Below are positions 1 to 10,689 of a stretch of DNA of 64,000 nucleotides, piece after piece. The notes below the pieces were generated by a model. It was not told the origin of the DNA. It saw only the letters and a list, made by a program, of their open reading frames with translations, and ran no database searches. Made by a program: the position numbers and the translations under genes. Numbering within the stretch: the first letter of the stretch is position 1; the number at the start of each line of letters is the position of its first letter. This stretch comes from Otatea glauca (lineage: Eukaryota > Streptophyta > Magnoliopsida > Poales > Poaceae), in contig CM070722.1 in NCBI GenBank assembly GCA_036346275.1, positions 61,665,524 to 61,729,523 on the forward strand, in the 5' to 3' direction.

Positions 1-416
1 AAACTATATCAATTTTGAAAGAAACTCAATAACAAATGTTAAGTTCGATAGACAGCCCTAGCTGCCAGCCGTCAGTATTACCTGCCAGAGAAAGATCAGG
101 TGCCACACCGTTGCAATATGCAACAATTGGCTAAAGTCTTAACAGGTTAGGTGGTTTAAGCAAGACGGCAACCGTATCCTGATGTCACATGTGTACAGAA
201 TAACTTTTCAGATTTTTTTTTCACCATACAATAAAGTGTTCAAGAGTCAAGATCCACAAACTTCTATATGGCTCCTTGGCAGTAGGCATGAATCGGATAG
301 CCTGCCTTGCCTTGCTCCGTTGATCTACGCTGCCTCAGAAGGCACCTGGCACAAGCAACAGAGCTATTCTGTCTGCCACTATTTCCGAATGTTTGTGCTG
401 CAATGTTCTACAAGAA
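1..416 (-). other. 3' flank and probable 3' UTR of the phosphatase gene
   Basis: This stretch lies just downstream of the phosphatase stop codon (417-419, minus strand). It should carry the 3' UTR and polyadenylation region. No other gene is seen. The 112-codon plus-strand reading frame here overlaps the last phosphatase exon in antisense and matches nothing I know. Confidence 0.5.
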
Positions 417-3400
417 CTAGAAAATGGAAATCAGGTCCTCAAGTCTCTCGTAACGAAAATGATTCTTCTTTAGTCTCCTGCGACGGGTGTTGCTTGCCCT
501 GCCAAACAATGTCCATTTGATCAGCTAGATAGGCAACAATAGTAAGAAAAGCAACAATAAATTACAAAACTAATGATCTGCATACCAGGATACACCAGCT
601 CAACATGACTAATTGACTACATTAGACTCATAAAAAGAGCAAACAATGAACAATTATCGCCCTTGGATAAAAATATCAAATACCGCACTCACCAATATTG
701 GTTATGGAACACCACATTGTCTGCTGGTACATGCTTTCCGTCATCGTTTCTGTTCCACTGGTAGATGGCATGAGTCCTATTTTTCAGTTGCAAAATTGAG
801 TGACCATAACTAGCCTCCCTGAACGCAGAGTAGTCTGGTTGTGGATCATAAAACCTGCAATATGTGGAGTTCGACCAATTAGCAAGCATCCAAAGAGTGC
901 AATAAACACAATCTTACCAATAATAAGTTTGCTGGCTAACAATTCGATCCTCTTACCTTGAAGCAAGTCCTTCCTGGTTGCCTCCATCACCAACTGTTAT
1001 GTATACAGGAGCAGATTTGTCTGGAACTGGATACCGATTTCCCGATGTTACGTTGTAGTTGACATTAGATATACGATACTGCAAATAATTCATATAGAAA
1101 GGCATCTATGAGAAATCAATATTTAGAGTTCTTAGACTAGAACTAACAGACTAGAATAGTTTCACCTGATTAATCTCTCAAAGGTTAAATTTAAAAATTT
1201 TAGACCAAATTCAGCAATTTTTTCATACAGAAGAGCCTGTGCTGAAGAATGAAGTGAGGAATTTACCGATCGCTCATAAGCATGAACATGCCCCGCAAAT
1301 ACCAAGTCAACCTTGTACTTCACAAACCAATTTTCAAAAACAGCCCTCATACTCTCACCCTCCATATAGTGTGCTTCATTGCTGTTGTACATGGGAGCAT
1401 GCATGAGAACAATTAGCCAAGGTGTCTTCTCCCTGTCCACGCGCTTCAATTCATTCTTCAGCCACCACCATTGAGGAGTGTATTTTACTATTAAACATCA
1501 GAGGTAAGGTTACGAAACATACTTGCATTGGAAACGGCAAAATAATTAACAAACTTGACAAACTAGTAAACTCAGTAAAGAATCTTCGAACTATATCATA
1601 CAGACATACTAGCCTCTAAAATATAATAGATAATGGTCAGAAAATGATGTCAATGTAAAAAGATTACTTGCGACATAGTTACCAGATTCGCTATTGTTAG
1701 AATATATTCCTCTACCATAAATAGCACCCATAAATGGCGCCTCTAGACTGCCATTTATAGGGCCTCAATCAGCATTGATTGTATCACCATATTTAGGAGA
1801 TCACCTCCATGTATAGAAAGTTCTTTCCTAAGATAGCTATTTACCTTGTATAGGCTTAGCCTTCCTTTTCTGTACAGCTGCTGCTATATATTCTGTACAA
1901 TACCTATCAATGTGATTCAATTCTCCCAAAATTATTTCTCCTGCATGGTATCAGACGCCTAGGTCTGTTTTTTTTTCCGCCACCCCAGACCCCTTTCTCT
2001 CCCATGGCTGATCTTTCCCCTGCCGCCAATGGCGTCCCTGCTATTGACGCCAGCATTTCCCCTCTGGCGTCGACAAAGGCGGCATCCCACCCGGCACACC
2101 CTCCAAATCATCTTGCTTCCGCACTCTCCACCATCAACGCCAAAACTCATATTCCTTTACACTACAAACACCCACCCAACTACTCCGTTGGCGAGAGCTC
2201 TTCGAGATTCTCGTCGGAAAATTCGGTACATCGACCATCTTCTCGTAGATGCACCCATTGCTCCGACCCTTCCCGGGAGATGACGAACTTCACCGTCAAA
2301 TCCTCCTCTACGCTTCTGTCCGAGGAGATCCTCGGATTGTCCTACAATGAGGCGTCTCCGCCGCGTTATCTGGGAGAGTGTGGGCGCTCTTCCATGACAC
2401 CGCGACTCGCGGACTCGCTCTGAAGCCGAGTTCCGCAACTCCGCACAGGAGACCTCTCCATTCGACTTACTCCTGGCACCAAGACCTCGCCGACTCTCTC
2501 GCCGACATGGGTCACCCCGGCGACCCAACGCTCGTCCTCACCTTCTCTGCGAGGGCTCGGCCGAGACCTATCGCCACATCGCTACCTCATCAAACTACAG
2601 GACCCGCGCCTCCTTCCCGAAGGTGCGCTCCATGCTCCTCCTCGAGGAAGCCGAGCTCAGCCCCCATACTTCCGGGTCTTCTTTGACTATACTCTAGCAA
2701 CACCAACGGCGGAACACCGGCCGCTTAACAAAGAAGAACTCCTCCCGGTTCTCCTACGGAACGGCAAGGGCAAGGAAAGAACAAGGGTCGCACATCCGCA
2801 ATGGCGGCCAAGGTGGCAACGGCGGCCGTGGCGTAGCCCTCCTCCACCACCGCTCGGGTCGCCTATGTACAACCCTCGACCGCAAGACGTTCCAGATGTG
2901 GTCGGCCTCCTCTGCACCCGGGATCCTCGGACCCCGACCCCAGGCACTATACCACAGTCCCCCAACCTACGATCACCTCCGTGTTTTCGGTTGTCGCTGT
3001 TATCCCAACATTTCCGCCACAGCTGCACACAAACTTGCTCCTAGATCCACCGAATGTATTTTCCTCGGCTACCCTGACCACCATAAAGGGTACCGGTGCC
3101 TCAACCTCACCACAAACCACATCCTCACCTCTCGCCATGTCATCTTCGATGAAAACACATTCCCTTCACCAACCACACCCACATCACCCTTCCGATTACA
3201 TGTTTTTGGATGCAGATGCACTGACACGCCATGGCGCTCTACCCCGAGAGTAGCGCTTAGGTCGAGGAGGCGCTTCTGGTTGAGTGGCCTGCTACACCTC
3301 ACCGCCCTCCTCTTTTGACGGGAGGAGCCGATCGCCTCTCGGCTGCGCCTCCTTTGGCCATGCACTACTATATGGTGGCGGCACCTGTCATCTGCAGCCA

Positions 3401-6400
3401 TGGACGCTGGGAACCCTCCCTCTTGTGGCGCCTCCTTCGACAAGAAGTGCCGACCCTCAACAAAGACTCGCGCCCAGTCTCCGCCCATCCGCCAGTGGAC
3501 GCCGAGCCTTGGCTCTTTCCTCCTCCTCCTGCGACACAGGTGTACGCCAGGCGCCCGCAACCCAGTGCTCCTTCAACGCCCAAGACACCTCCTCCACGAC
3601 TTCCTCCCACCCCATGACCACACGCAGGGATGGTGGCACGCTGCGCCTCACTGCATACCGCATGTGACTTCTCCAGACCTCTCTCCCGAGCCGAAGATGT
3701 CTGCGGTGCTCTCAACGATCCCAATCAAGCGGGCGGCCATGATCGATGAGTACACCGCACTAATGAGTAACAACACCGGGATCTTGTGCCTCCTCCCACG
3801 CACCAACATCGCCACCGGCAAATGGATTTACAAGCACAAGTTCCACTCCGACGGCTCCTCGCACGCGGTACAAGGCTCATTGGGTTCTTTGCGGCTTCTC
3901 CAAGCAGCGGCAGATCGACTACGACGAGACCTTCATCCGGTGGTGGCCGCCACCATCCGGACCGCCTTCCATCGCCGCCGTCAACACTGCCCATCCATCA
4001 ACTCGACGTCAAGAACGCCTTCCTCAACGGCGTTTTTCGAGACGGTCTCACGCCGCCAGCCTCCGGTTTCGTCGACCGGATCGTCCCAAGATGTCCGCCG
4101 CCTACACAAGTCCCTTTACGGCCTCAGCAGCCCCCGGGCTTGGTATAGCCGCTTCCACACCTTCATCACCGCCGTCCATTCCTCAACTCCAAGTCCGACT
4201 CTTCCTTGTTCATCTACCACCGCTGCTCTGGACATCGCCTACTTGTTGTCAGTCGTCGACGATATCGCCCTCACCGCGTCCTCCCTGTGCCCGCTTCGCC
4301 CATCGACCTCCTCAAGCAAGAGTTCGCCATGAGCGACCTCGGCGACTTGCACCACTTCCTGGATTGCCGCCTCCCGCCCGAGCACGCCTTCTTCGCGTCG
4401 CAGGCAAATGCGCACGCCGCAGATTCTCGCAGCGTCTTGGCATGCCGAGTGTCACCCCGCACCACCCCTCGAGGCACGTCACGAAGCTTTGACCAATGGA
4501 GGCCGGCCGCTGCCAATCCCACCTCTACGAAGCCTCGCGGCACTACAAGACTCACCTTCACCAGTCGGACATCACTCACGCAGTCCAGCAGGCGTGCCTC
4601 CACATGCATTATCCGCGTGAACAACATTTTCAGCTGGTCAAGCGGATTCTTCGCTATGTCAAGGGCACTCTCCACTACGGCCTTCAGATCTCCCGCGGCG
4701 AGTCTCATGATCTCACCGTCTACACGGATCTTGACCGGGTGGTCGCCCGACACCCGCGCCAACATCCGGCATCGTGTCTTCTCGCCCTAACCTACTCGCT
4801 TTGGTCCTCCGGCGGCAACACACGGTGTCCCGCCGAGCGCCGAGGTCGAGTACCGCTGGTCGCTCACGCGGTGGGCCGAAGCTTGCCGGCTTCAAACTCC
4901 TTCTCGAAATTCACCACCCTACGCCACGCCACCATTGTTCATCGTGACAACGTAGCGCGATGTACCTCTCCACCAACCCCGCGGCAAGATCAACGCACGA
5001 AGCACGTGGAGATCGATCTCCACTTCGTCTCATGAAGCGTCACTCTCGGCGATGTTCGTGTTCTCCACATCCCCACGCCCCACCAATATGCCGATATCTT
5101 CACCAAGGGCTCCACAGCTTTCCAAGAGTTTCGTACAATCTCAACGCTCGAGCTCCTCCCTACCGAGATTGCGGCGGGTGTTAGAATATATTCCTCTACC
5201 ATAAATAGCACCCATAAATGGCGCCTCTAGACTGCCATTTATAGGGCCTCAATCAGCATTGATTGTATCACCATATTTAGGAGATCACCTCCATGTATAG
5301 AAGGTTCTTTCCTAAGATAGCTATTTACCTTGTATAGGCTTAGCATTCCTTTTCTGTACAGCTGCTGCTATATATTCTGTACAATACCTATCAATGTGAT
5401 TCAATTCTCCCAAAACTATTTCTCCTGCAGCTGTAAACCCTCGCAAATCGCAAACCGGACTTGTCGAACCCGAATCTCATATGGGGTTCGTGTTTGCAGT
5501 GGAAATTAGAAGAAAAAATGACGAACCGCAAACCCGAATCCCGTACCGTGACTCGGTAGAACCGTGTTTATAGTAACTATGACTTGCAATCTTGTACTCA
5601 TTCATGGTAGCATCCACAATGCAATCAGAAAAGACTTTAGATTTCTATCCATGTGCATTGGAGATATGGAACTAAATAATATCGACATGCAGAGAACAAA
5701 TGACTTTAAACTTATGATATATTTTCCGATAGCCATTGATTGAATAAGAACACAACTAGACCATATCATTGATTGAATAAGAACACAACTAGACCATATC
5801 ACAAACTTCTTTTTTTACCCCTTTTTTACTCAAGCTTTGAAACTAGGCCAAGCAATTGGGACTCCCAAGCCGCCGCCACCATCACATCCTGGTGGTATAT
5901 CATAAACTTTATGGCAGAAACAAAACAAAGCCAGTTGGAAAAGGATCTTACCAAATGGAGAATAGCTAGAGAGCACGATGATATGAGCAGATGCACGCTT
6001 GACTGCATACCACATAGGAGAACTGCTCTTTGATGCCAAATATGGAGTTGTATATCTATGCTGATATGGCTTAAATGGAGAAGTTTCACCCTGGAAATAT
6101 AAAATATGAATATGGCCAGATTTACGGAAATACAAGTACAACAAGATTTGGTCCTTTTAAAAGCAGCAATGAAGCAACACAAAGCTCAATACATGTGCTC
6201 AGCTAATTAAATGTTCAAATGGAAATGCAATGCTGTTCTGAACAAACGTAAGGCTCTAACTTCTAAGAATATTTCCTTGGTACAGAGTGTAAAAAAACAA
6301 ATAACCATAATGCAGCTACAACCATTTACATGTGCACTTTCTTCAGTGTCCTTTAGTTATACTTGTCATCTTGTGAACATGCTTAAACAAGAAATAACAG

Positions 6401-8235
6401 CACAGGAGTTTACAAATGGCCAGAATTTACTATTTCCAATTTACAGAGAAGTATGTTGCAAAAAATAATAGAATGAATGAAACACTGTCAACAGTGTTGA
6501 CTATCAGTTTGAACTTTCAACTTATTAGTTACATTTTGGGCTTTCACAAGCAAAAATTTGAAAAGATGAGAAGATAAGTTACCAGATCAGGCCTGTATTC
6601 TATTTCATGGTTTCCAGCATTCCAAATCCATGGTTGATACGCAGCACTGCTTTCAACAAGCCGACCCCAAGAATCCCAACGAACACCATCATTATGTTGA
6701 TATCTATCAGCATAGGACAGGTCCCCAACGAATAAAACAGTTTGTCCTCCACTTTTCTCATAATGTTGAAGAGTTGAGAGGGAATTAAACGTTTGCCCCA
6801 GATCACCTAGCACAGCACAACCACAAAAGAGTTAAGATCAACCGGCACAAATCGCTGCATCACTAAGGGCATATCATTCAAAAAGTGGCTGTAATCCCCA
6901 ATAGCCATTAGATCTTGGAAGTTTTCCCGTTTGCTTCTTTCATTATCCTAACGGTGACACAACAGCCTCTAGAATTTTTGACAGGAGGAGAGGATGGGAG
7001 TAGGCACTAGGATATAACTCAGATAAAATTGTTATTGTAACCATGCCCAGTCACTCTATAGTATAAGCTGGTCGAGATCTACATATCCCTCCCATACTCG
7101 AATGCAACCCTGTGACGCATGCACCCTAGCAGCCTAGCCAGAGCAAATGTTATGGAGGTCCAAAGTAATTCAAGGACAGTATGATGTGAACCAAAAATAA
7201 TTAAAGAAAAAAAGACAAACCTATGATGCCAAATGTATAGGATGCATCTGGATCAATTGCTGGAGGTGTTTCAAACCAAAATTCTCGAACCGAATCTCCA
7301 CTTCCAATCTTGTAATAATATTTAGTACTATACTGAAACAAAGAAAGTAAGTTTTGCATTGGAACCGACAACAAAACTCTGTACAAACAGAATATCTTAC
7401 CAATGCACTGGGCTAGAAACCGAACTTGACAGAAATAAGAAAATGTCTGAAATCAATTTATACAGGTGGCCATCATGTTCAGAATGATCCTGTACTGTTA
7501 AAATTTGATGAAGAGAAATTCTTTGGCAAGTCCAACTTTGTGCGCAATAATTCTATAATTAAAGTATAATTAGATCCATTATGAAATCATGGATGAGACA
7601 GTTGACCGATAGCTACTCGGACTATGTGCATTTATTTACCAAAGAATTGATCTCTAGCAGAGAAAGCATTACATTTTGAGCTATTATATTTGGCAGGGTA
7701 AATACAATGCCAGACAAATATTTTGCATAAGGAATTAAGGATATAATTTAAAGCCTAAAGGACGTGAAAAAATGAATTTCTATTTACCTCAAGGCCATCA
7801 ACAAGGCAATGGTGTATGTATCCCGATTTATAGTCATAAAATGTATAATTTGTTATTGTTCCTTCCGCTTTCTGATCATATTGGTGCTCATTTTTACCAT
7901 AGAACACCTCACTTGGCCCGGGTTCTTCTACAGTAACCCATGATATTGTAACAGATTTTCCATCATAGTCACCTTGAGTGATATGAACCTGGCAGCAAAA
8001 AAAGCAGTGAGCATGTTATCCGTTCATTGGTAATGAACTGAAATCCAGCAGCAAAGTTGCATGCCTGCTGTGGAGCATTATAGCCCTTTGGAACTGCAAA
8101 CCATTCACTTTCTAGAGGTATATCAGTAGATGGGAACTCCGTACGCACATAAGAGCTCGTGCGTCCAGCGTAGACACCATTAACCAGGCAGAAAAGAACA
8201 TGTAACAGTAACACCACCAAACTCCAGCCCCTCAT
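417..8235 (-). CDS. PAP: purple acid phosphatase, complete, nine coding exons
   Basis: This encodes a secreted metallophosphatase that releases phosphate from organic esters; plant members usually act in the apoplast or vacuole. Reading the minus strand, exons are 8235-8065, 7988-7788, 7332-7221, 6806-6583, 6090-5952, 1487-1267, 1078-957, 854-693 and 498-417. They total 1434 nt (477 residues plus stop), and every junction keeps frame. A signal peptide covers about residues 1-24. All five PAP metal motifs are present: GDLG (Asp163), GDLSYAD (Asp190, Tyr193), GNHE (Asn227), VLMH (His312) and GHVHAYER (His349, His351). N-glycosylation sequons include Asn104 and Asn365. The length fits the large (about 55 kDa) plant PAPs. 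The ATG at 8235 is chosen because it starts the signal peptide. Intron 5 holds a copia element; intron 1 has a GC donor. All ligands are intact, so the protein is probably functional. The substrate cannot be read from sequence. Confidence 0.93.
1695..1945 (+). repeat. 5' LTR of the copia element
   Basis: This 251-bp direct repeat is nearly identical to 5179-5429. I count about three single-base differences, at the copies of AGAAAGTTC/AGAAGGTTC, AGCCTTCC/AGCATTCC and AAAATTATT/AAAACTATT. It begins TG and ends CA. Confidence 0.93.
1946..1959 (+). other. primer binding site, initiator methionine tRNA type
   Basis: TGGTATCAGACGCC follows the 5' LTR with no gap. Its first ten bases match the 3' end complement of initiator Met tRNA, the usual copia primer. 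The usual GAGC is changed here to GACG. Confidence 0.8.
2004..5170 (+). pseudogene. decayed gag-pol of the copia element
   Basis: No single frame spans this region; matches jump between all three plus frames. The gag-like start is at 2004. An integrase C-terminal stretch with the copia signature VFGCRCYP lies near 2980-3160. Reverse transcriptase motifs follow: LDVKNAFLNG near 4000-4030 and KSLYGL..PRAWY near 4104-4145. RNase H and the terminal ADIFTKG-like motif are near 4720-5110. Protease and the integrase catalytic core are not found, so part of pol was lost between about 2690 and 2890. It cannot encode a working polyprotein. Long frames across this GC-rich region are mostly chance. Confidence 0.85.
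5179..5429 (+). repeat. 3' LTR of the copia element
   Basis: This is the second 251-bp LTR, TGTTAGAATA to CTCCTGCA. It is preceded by a short purine-rich tract (GCGGCGGG) that would serve as the polypurine tract. Confidence 0.93.
5735..5800 (+). repeat. 33-bp perfect tandem duplication in phosphatase intron 5
   Basis: A 33-bp unit beginning ATTGATTGAATAAG occurs twice with no gap (5735-5767 and 5768-5800). It lies about 150 bp from the donor site of intron 5 and does not touch the exon. Confidence 0.95.
7989..8064 (-). other. phosphatase intron 1 with a non-canonical GC donor
   Basis: The exon 1 end reads CAGCAG followed by GCATGC, and the intron closes with CTGCCAG before GTTCATATC. The 76-nt intron therefore has GC-AG borders. 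Splicing here joins Gln57 to Val58 in phase 0 and gives the conserved PAP order. Reading through the intron instead puts the sequence out of frame and reaches a stop at 7969. Confidence 0.8.
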
Positions 8236-9050
8236 CGGGTCAGAACAATGTTGATGCCCCCTCAGCCTAAGATCACACAGTCAATTGAAAACAAAGAATT
8301 TATGAGATTCATATGACCACAGAAAATACTCACGCAACTGACCATTAAATTTTTCCGGTCACCGTTCACACAATAAAAACATTATGCTGATGAACGCAAT
8401 AATACGACATCACTAGTACACAGGGGGACTCTCACAGGGAAGAAGAAAAACTAAACACGATATTGTTTGTGCCACACAAGAGCAACATTCCTTGTTGATT
8501 TCATTAGTACGCAATTACACGTCTGCTCATAGATCCAACACCACCATTTGAGCTGAAGTAAAATGAATACTACCAATAAGCAGGCCCATGCTTGCCCAAA
8601 CCACACAATAAAGTGGTTAATTGGCACTGCCTGTGGATACCAATCGGCTTGTGATCCAGCAGCTTCCCGGGCAATCTAAACCTCCAAATAGCTCCTAAAT
8701 TACGTGATCCAAGCAAATTCGGCTCAAGTGCCACCGATCTGACCCGGAACTAGTACGAGCGACTAAGCAATTGCGGCATCGAAACCATCTAGCGCGAGTG
8801 ATAGCTGCTAATTCGCACGAAACCGAGAGAAAAACCGGAATCCCGCAGGATCTAACCCACTGCAAAATGAATCGGAACCGGATGCGAGGCGGAACCGAAA
8901 AGGAGAAAAGCAGAAAAGTCTACGAGTTAGCGATGGGATTCTCTTACCGTGGAAGGGATCGTACGGTACGGAGAGTGAGGGAGCGCGCGGGGTTGCAGTT
9001 GGAGGAAGGAGATTAGCAGCAGCAGCAGGAGATGGCGTGGCGTCGGAGCG
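8236..9050 (-). promoter_or_regulatory. 5' UTR of the phosphatase gene with a leader intron
   Basis: Upstream of the phosphatase ATG the minus strand has a plausible acceptor (CTTAG before 8266) and a strong donor (ACG then GTAAGAG at 8947). This suggests a 681-nt intron, 8267-8947, inside the 5' UTR. The first leader exon would then run from about 9050 down to 8948; it is CT-rich and carries a GCTGCTGCTGCT stretch. The transcription start is a guess, since no clear TATA box is visible on the minus strand. Only about 220 bp separate this leader from the Helitron end at 9268. Confidence 0.5.
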
Positions 9051-9267
9051 TGGCAAGGCGGAGGCCACAATGGCACGACAGCTGCTGGACTGGTTGGTTT
9101 CTTCTTTTTTGCAGGTCACGCCGCGAGCTTCTCCGTATTTTGATGGTTTGGTCTTTGGTGCGTGGTTGCTGTCTTGTTCATGGTTTTGGGCCAAGCGAAA
9201 ATATCCGGACAGCTATGGTAGGAAACATTTTTTAAAGATTTTTATTTCAAATGTGTGCAGTTGGTTA

Positions 9268-10673
9268 TCTCTACTACTTCTAATTAGGAGTTGACGACAG
9301 TGGTCTATTCTCATTTAGAGTATTAGGAGTTGGCGATAGTGGCCGCTCTCCTTTAGAATATCTGATTTGTTGGATCTGACATAAACGGCTGAGATAGAAG
9401 AGGATTTAATCATATCTTAGATGGAAGGATTTTATCATATATTTTTTGAATAGAAATACTATTTTAGCATATCTCTATTCACATGTTCTTACTATGGAAG
9501 GATGTTATTCATATATCTTATAAATGGAAGGATTTTCTCCTCATGTCCTCCATGGATAGAAGGATATACTCGCCATATCCCATAATACAGAAATTTTATC
9601 TCATCATATCTGGAAATGCATAGATTAAAAGGAAATAATCACGCAACCAAATCACGTGCCAATCACAAAGATGTCGGGGAGACCTGGCTTCTATTCGCCT
9701 GCGTACGCTACCTTCTGCTTTCATCTACTCCCTATTAGAGGGCACTCACTCTCATTTCCAGGAGGACAAGCCGGTCGGTAGTGGAGACACACGCGGGAAG
9801 AGAAGAAAAGAGAAGAGAAAGGCTGCGTGCAAGAAGATTTCCCGCAAGAGAAAGGCAATAACTTTCTCGTCCTTCAATGGTAAGGATTGATATCTCTCTA
9901 CTAATTCTAATTAAGAGTTGGTGACGATCGTCCGTTCTCCTTCAGAGTACTTGATTTAATCATATCTCAGATGGAAGGATTTTATCATATCTTTTTTTAA
10001 TAGAAATATTATTTTAGCATATCTCTATTCACATGTTCTTACTATGGAAGTATGTTATTCATATATCTTATAAGTGGAAGGATTTTCTCATTATGTCCTG
10101 TATGGATAGAAGGATATACTCATCATATCCCATAATACGGGAATTCTATCTCATCATATCTGAAAATGCATAGATTAAAAGTAAAGAATCGCGCAACCAA
10201 ATCACGTGCCAACCACGAAGATGTCGGGAGACTGCTTCCATCCGCTCACAGACGCTATACGCTTTCATCTACTCCCTATTAGAGGGCACCCACTCTCATC
10301 TCCAGGAGGACAGGCCGATCGGTAGTAGAGACACCCAGAAAGAGAAGAGAAGAGAAAGACTGCGTGCAAGAAGCAAGAAGATTTCCTGCAGGAGGAAGGC
10401 AATAACTTTCTCGTCCTTCAACGGTAAGGATTGATATCTCTCTACTAATTCTAATTAAGAGTTGGTGGCGATCGTCCGTTCTCCTTCAGAGTACTTGATT
10501 CGTTGGATCTAATATGAACGGTTGAGATGGAAGAGGATTTAACCCGATAGTCAAATCTTTTCGGAGGAACAAACTTTTTCTACTATTGAAACATAAATAA
10601 AGTTAGTATTCTTTGCAAATAATTTTTTTGTCGCAAATTGAGTTTTCGTTGCAACGCACGGACACATAACTAG
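9268..10673 (+). mobile_element. Helitron-like element with three stacked 5' ends
   Basis: The right end reads ACATAACTAG then T, the CTRR terminus of Helitrons, preceded by the short palindrome CGTTGCAACG. The left end reads A then TCTCTACTAC, fitting a Helitron 5' TC end inserted between A and T. The same 5' start (TCTCTACTAATTC) recurs near 9895 and 10439, followed each time by the same ATTAAGAGTTGG sequence. Repeat units are about 9268-9892, 9893-10436 and a short 10437-10673. The second unit lacks about 40 bp found in the others. There is no coding capacity, so it is non-autonomous. It lies upstream of the minus-strand phosphatase gene. The class is inferred from termini only. Confidence 0.6.
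9893..10436 (+). repeat. second tandem unit of the Helitron-like repeat (about 544 bp)
   Basis: This unit is a close copy of 9268-9892: shared blocks include CATATCTCTATTCACATG, GGATATACTC and TCTACTCCCTATTAGAGGGC. The unit ends in a GA-rich leader-like stretch and AACGGTAAGGATTG just before the next 5' end. Confidence 0.85.
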
Positions 10674-10689
10674 TCGTAATCATGAACCT

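Larger units (their letters stand above)
1695..5429 (+). mobile_element. copia LTR retrotransposon, antisense in phosphatase intron 5
   Basis: Two 251-bp LTRs (1695-1945 and 5179-5429) start with TGTTAGAATA and end with CTCCTGCA. They flank 3.2 kb of decayed gag and pol sequence. The flanks are GCTAT (1690-1694) and GCTGT (5430-5434), which fits a 5-bp target duplication with one later change. The primer binding site follows the 5' LTR directly. RT precedes RNase H; the integrase end lies before RT, the copia order. The element is shorter than full copia elements (about 5 kb) because most of protease and integrase is gone. Its plus orientation is opposite to the host gene, so its own poly(A) signals should not cut the phosphatase transcript. 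Confidence 0.93.

Noticed and set aside
3400..4332. 310-codon plus-strand reading frame in the copia interior
   Set aside because: It crosses between real RT matches that lie in other frames, and its composition (Ser/Pro/Arg) is what GC-rich non-coding frames give.
8808..9194. 128-codon minus-strand frame overlapping the phosphatase leader
   Set aside because: It spans the predicted leader donor site and is out of keeping with the well supported start at 8235; it could be an upstream ORF but nothing supports translation.
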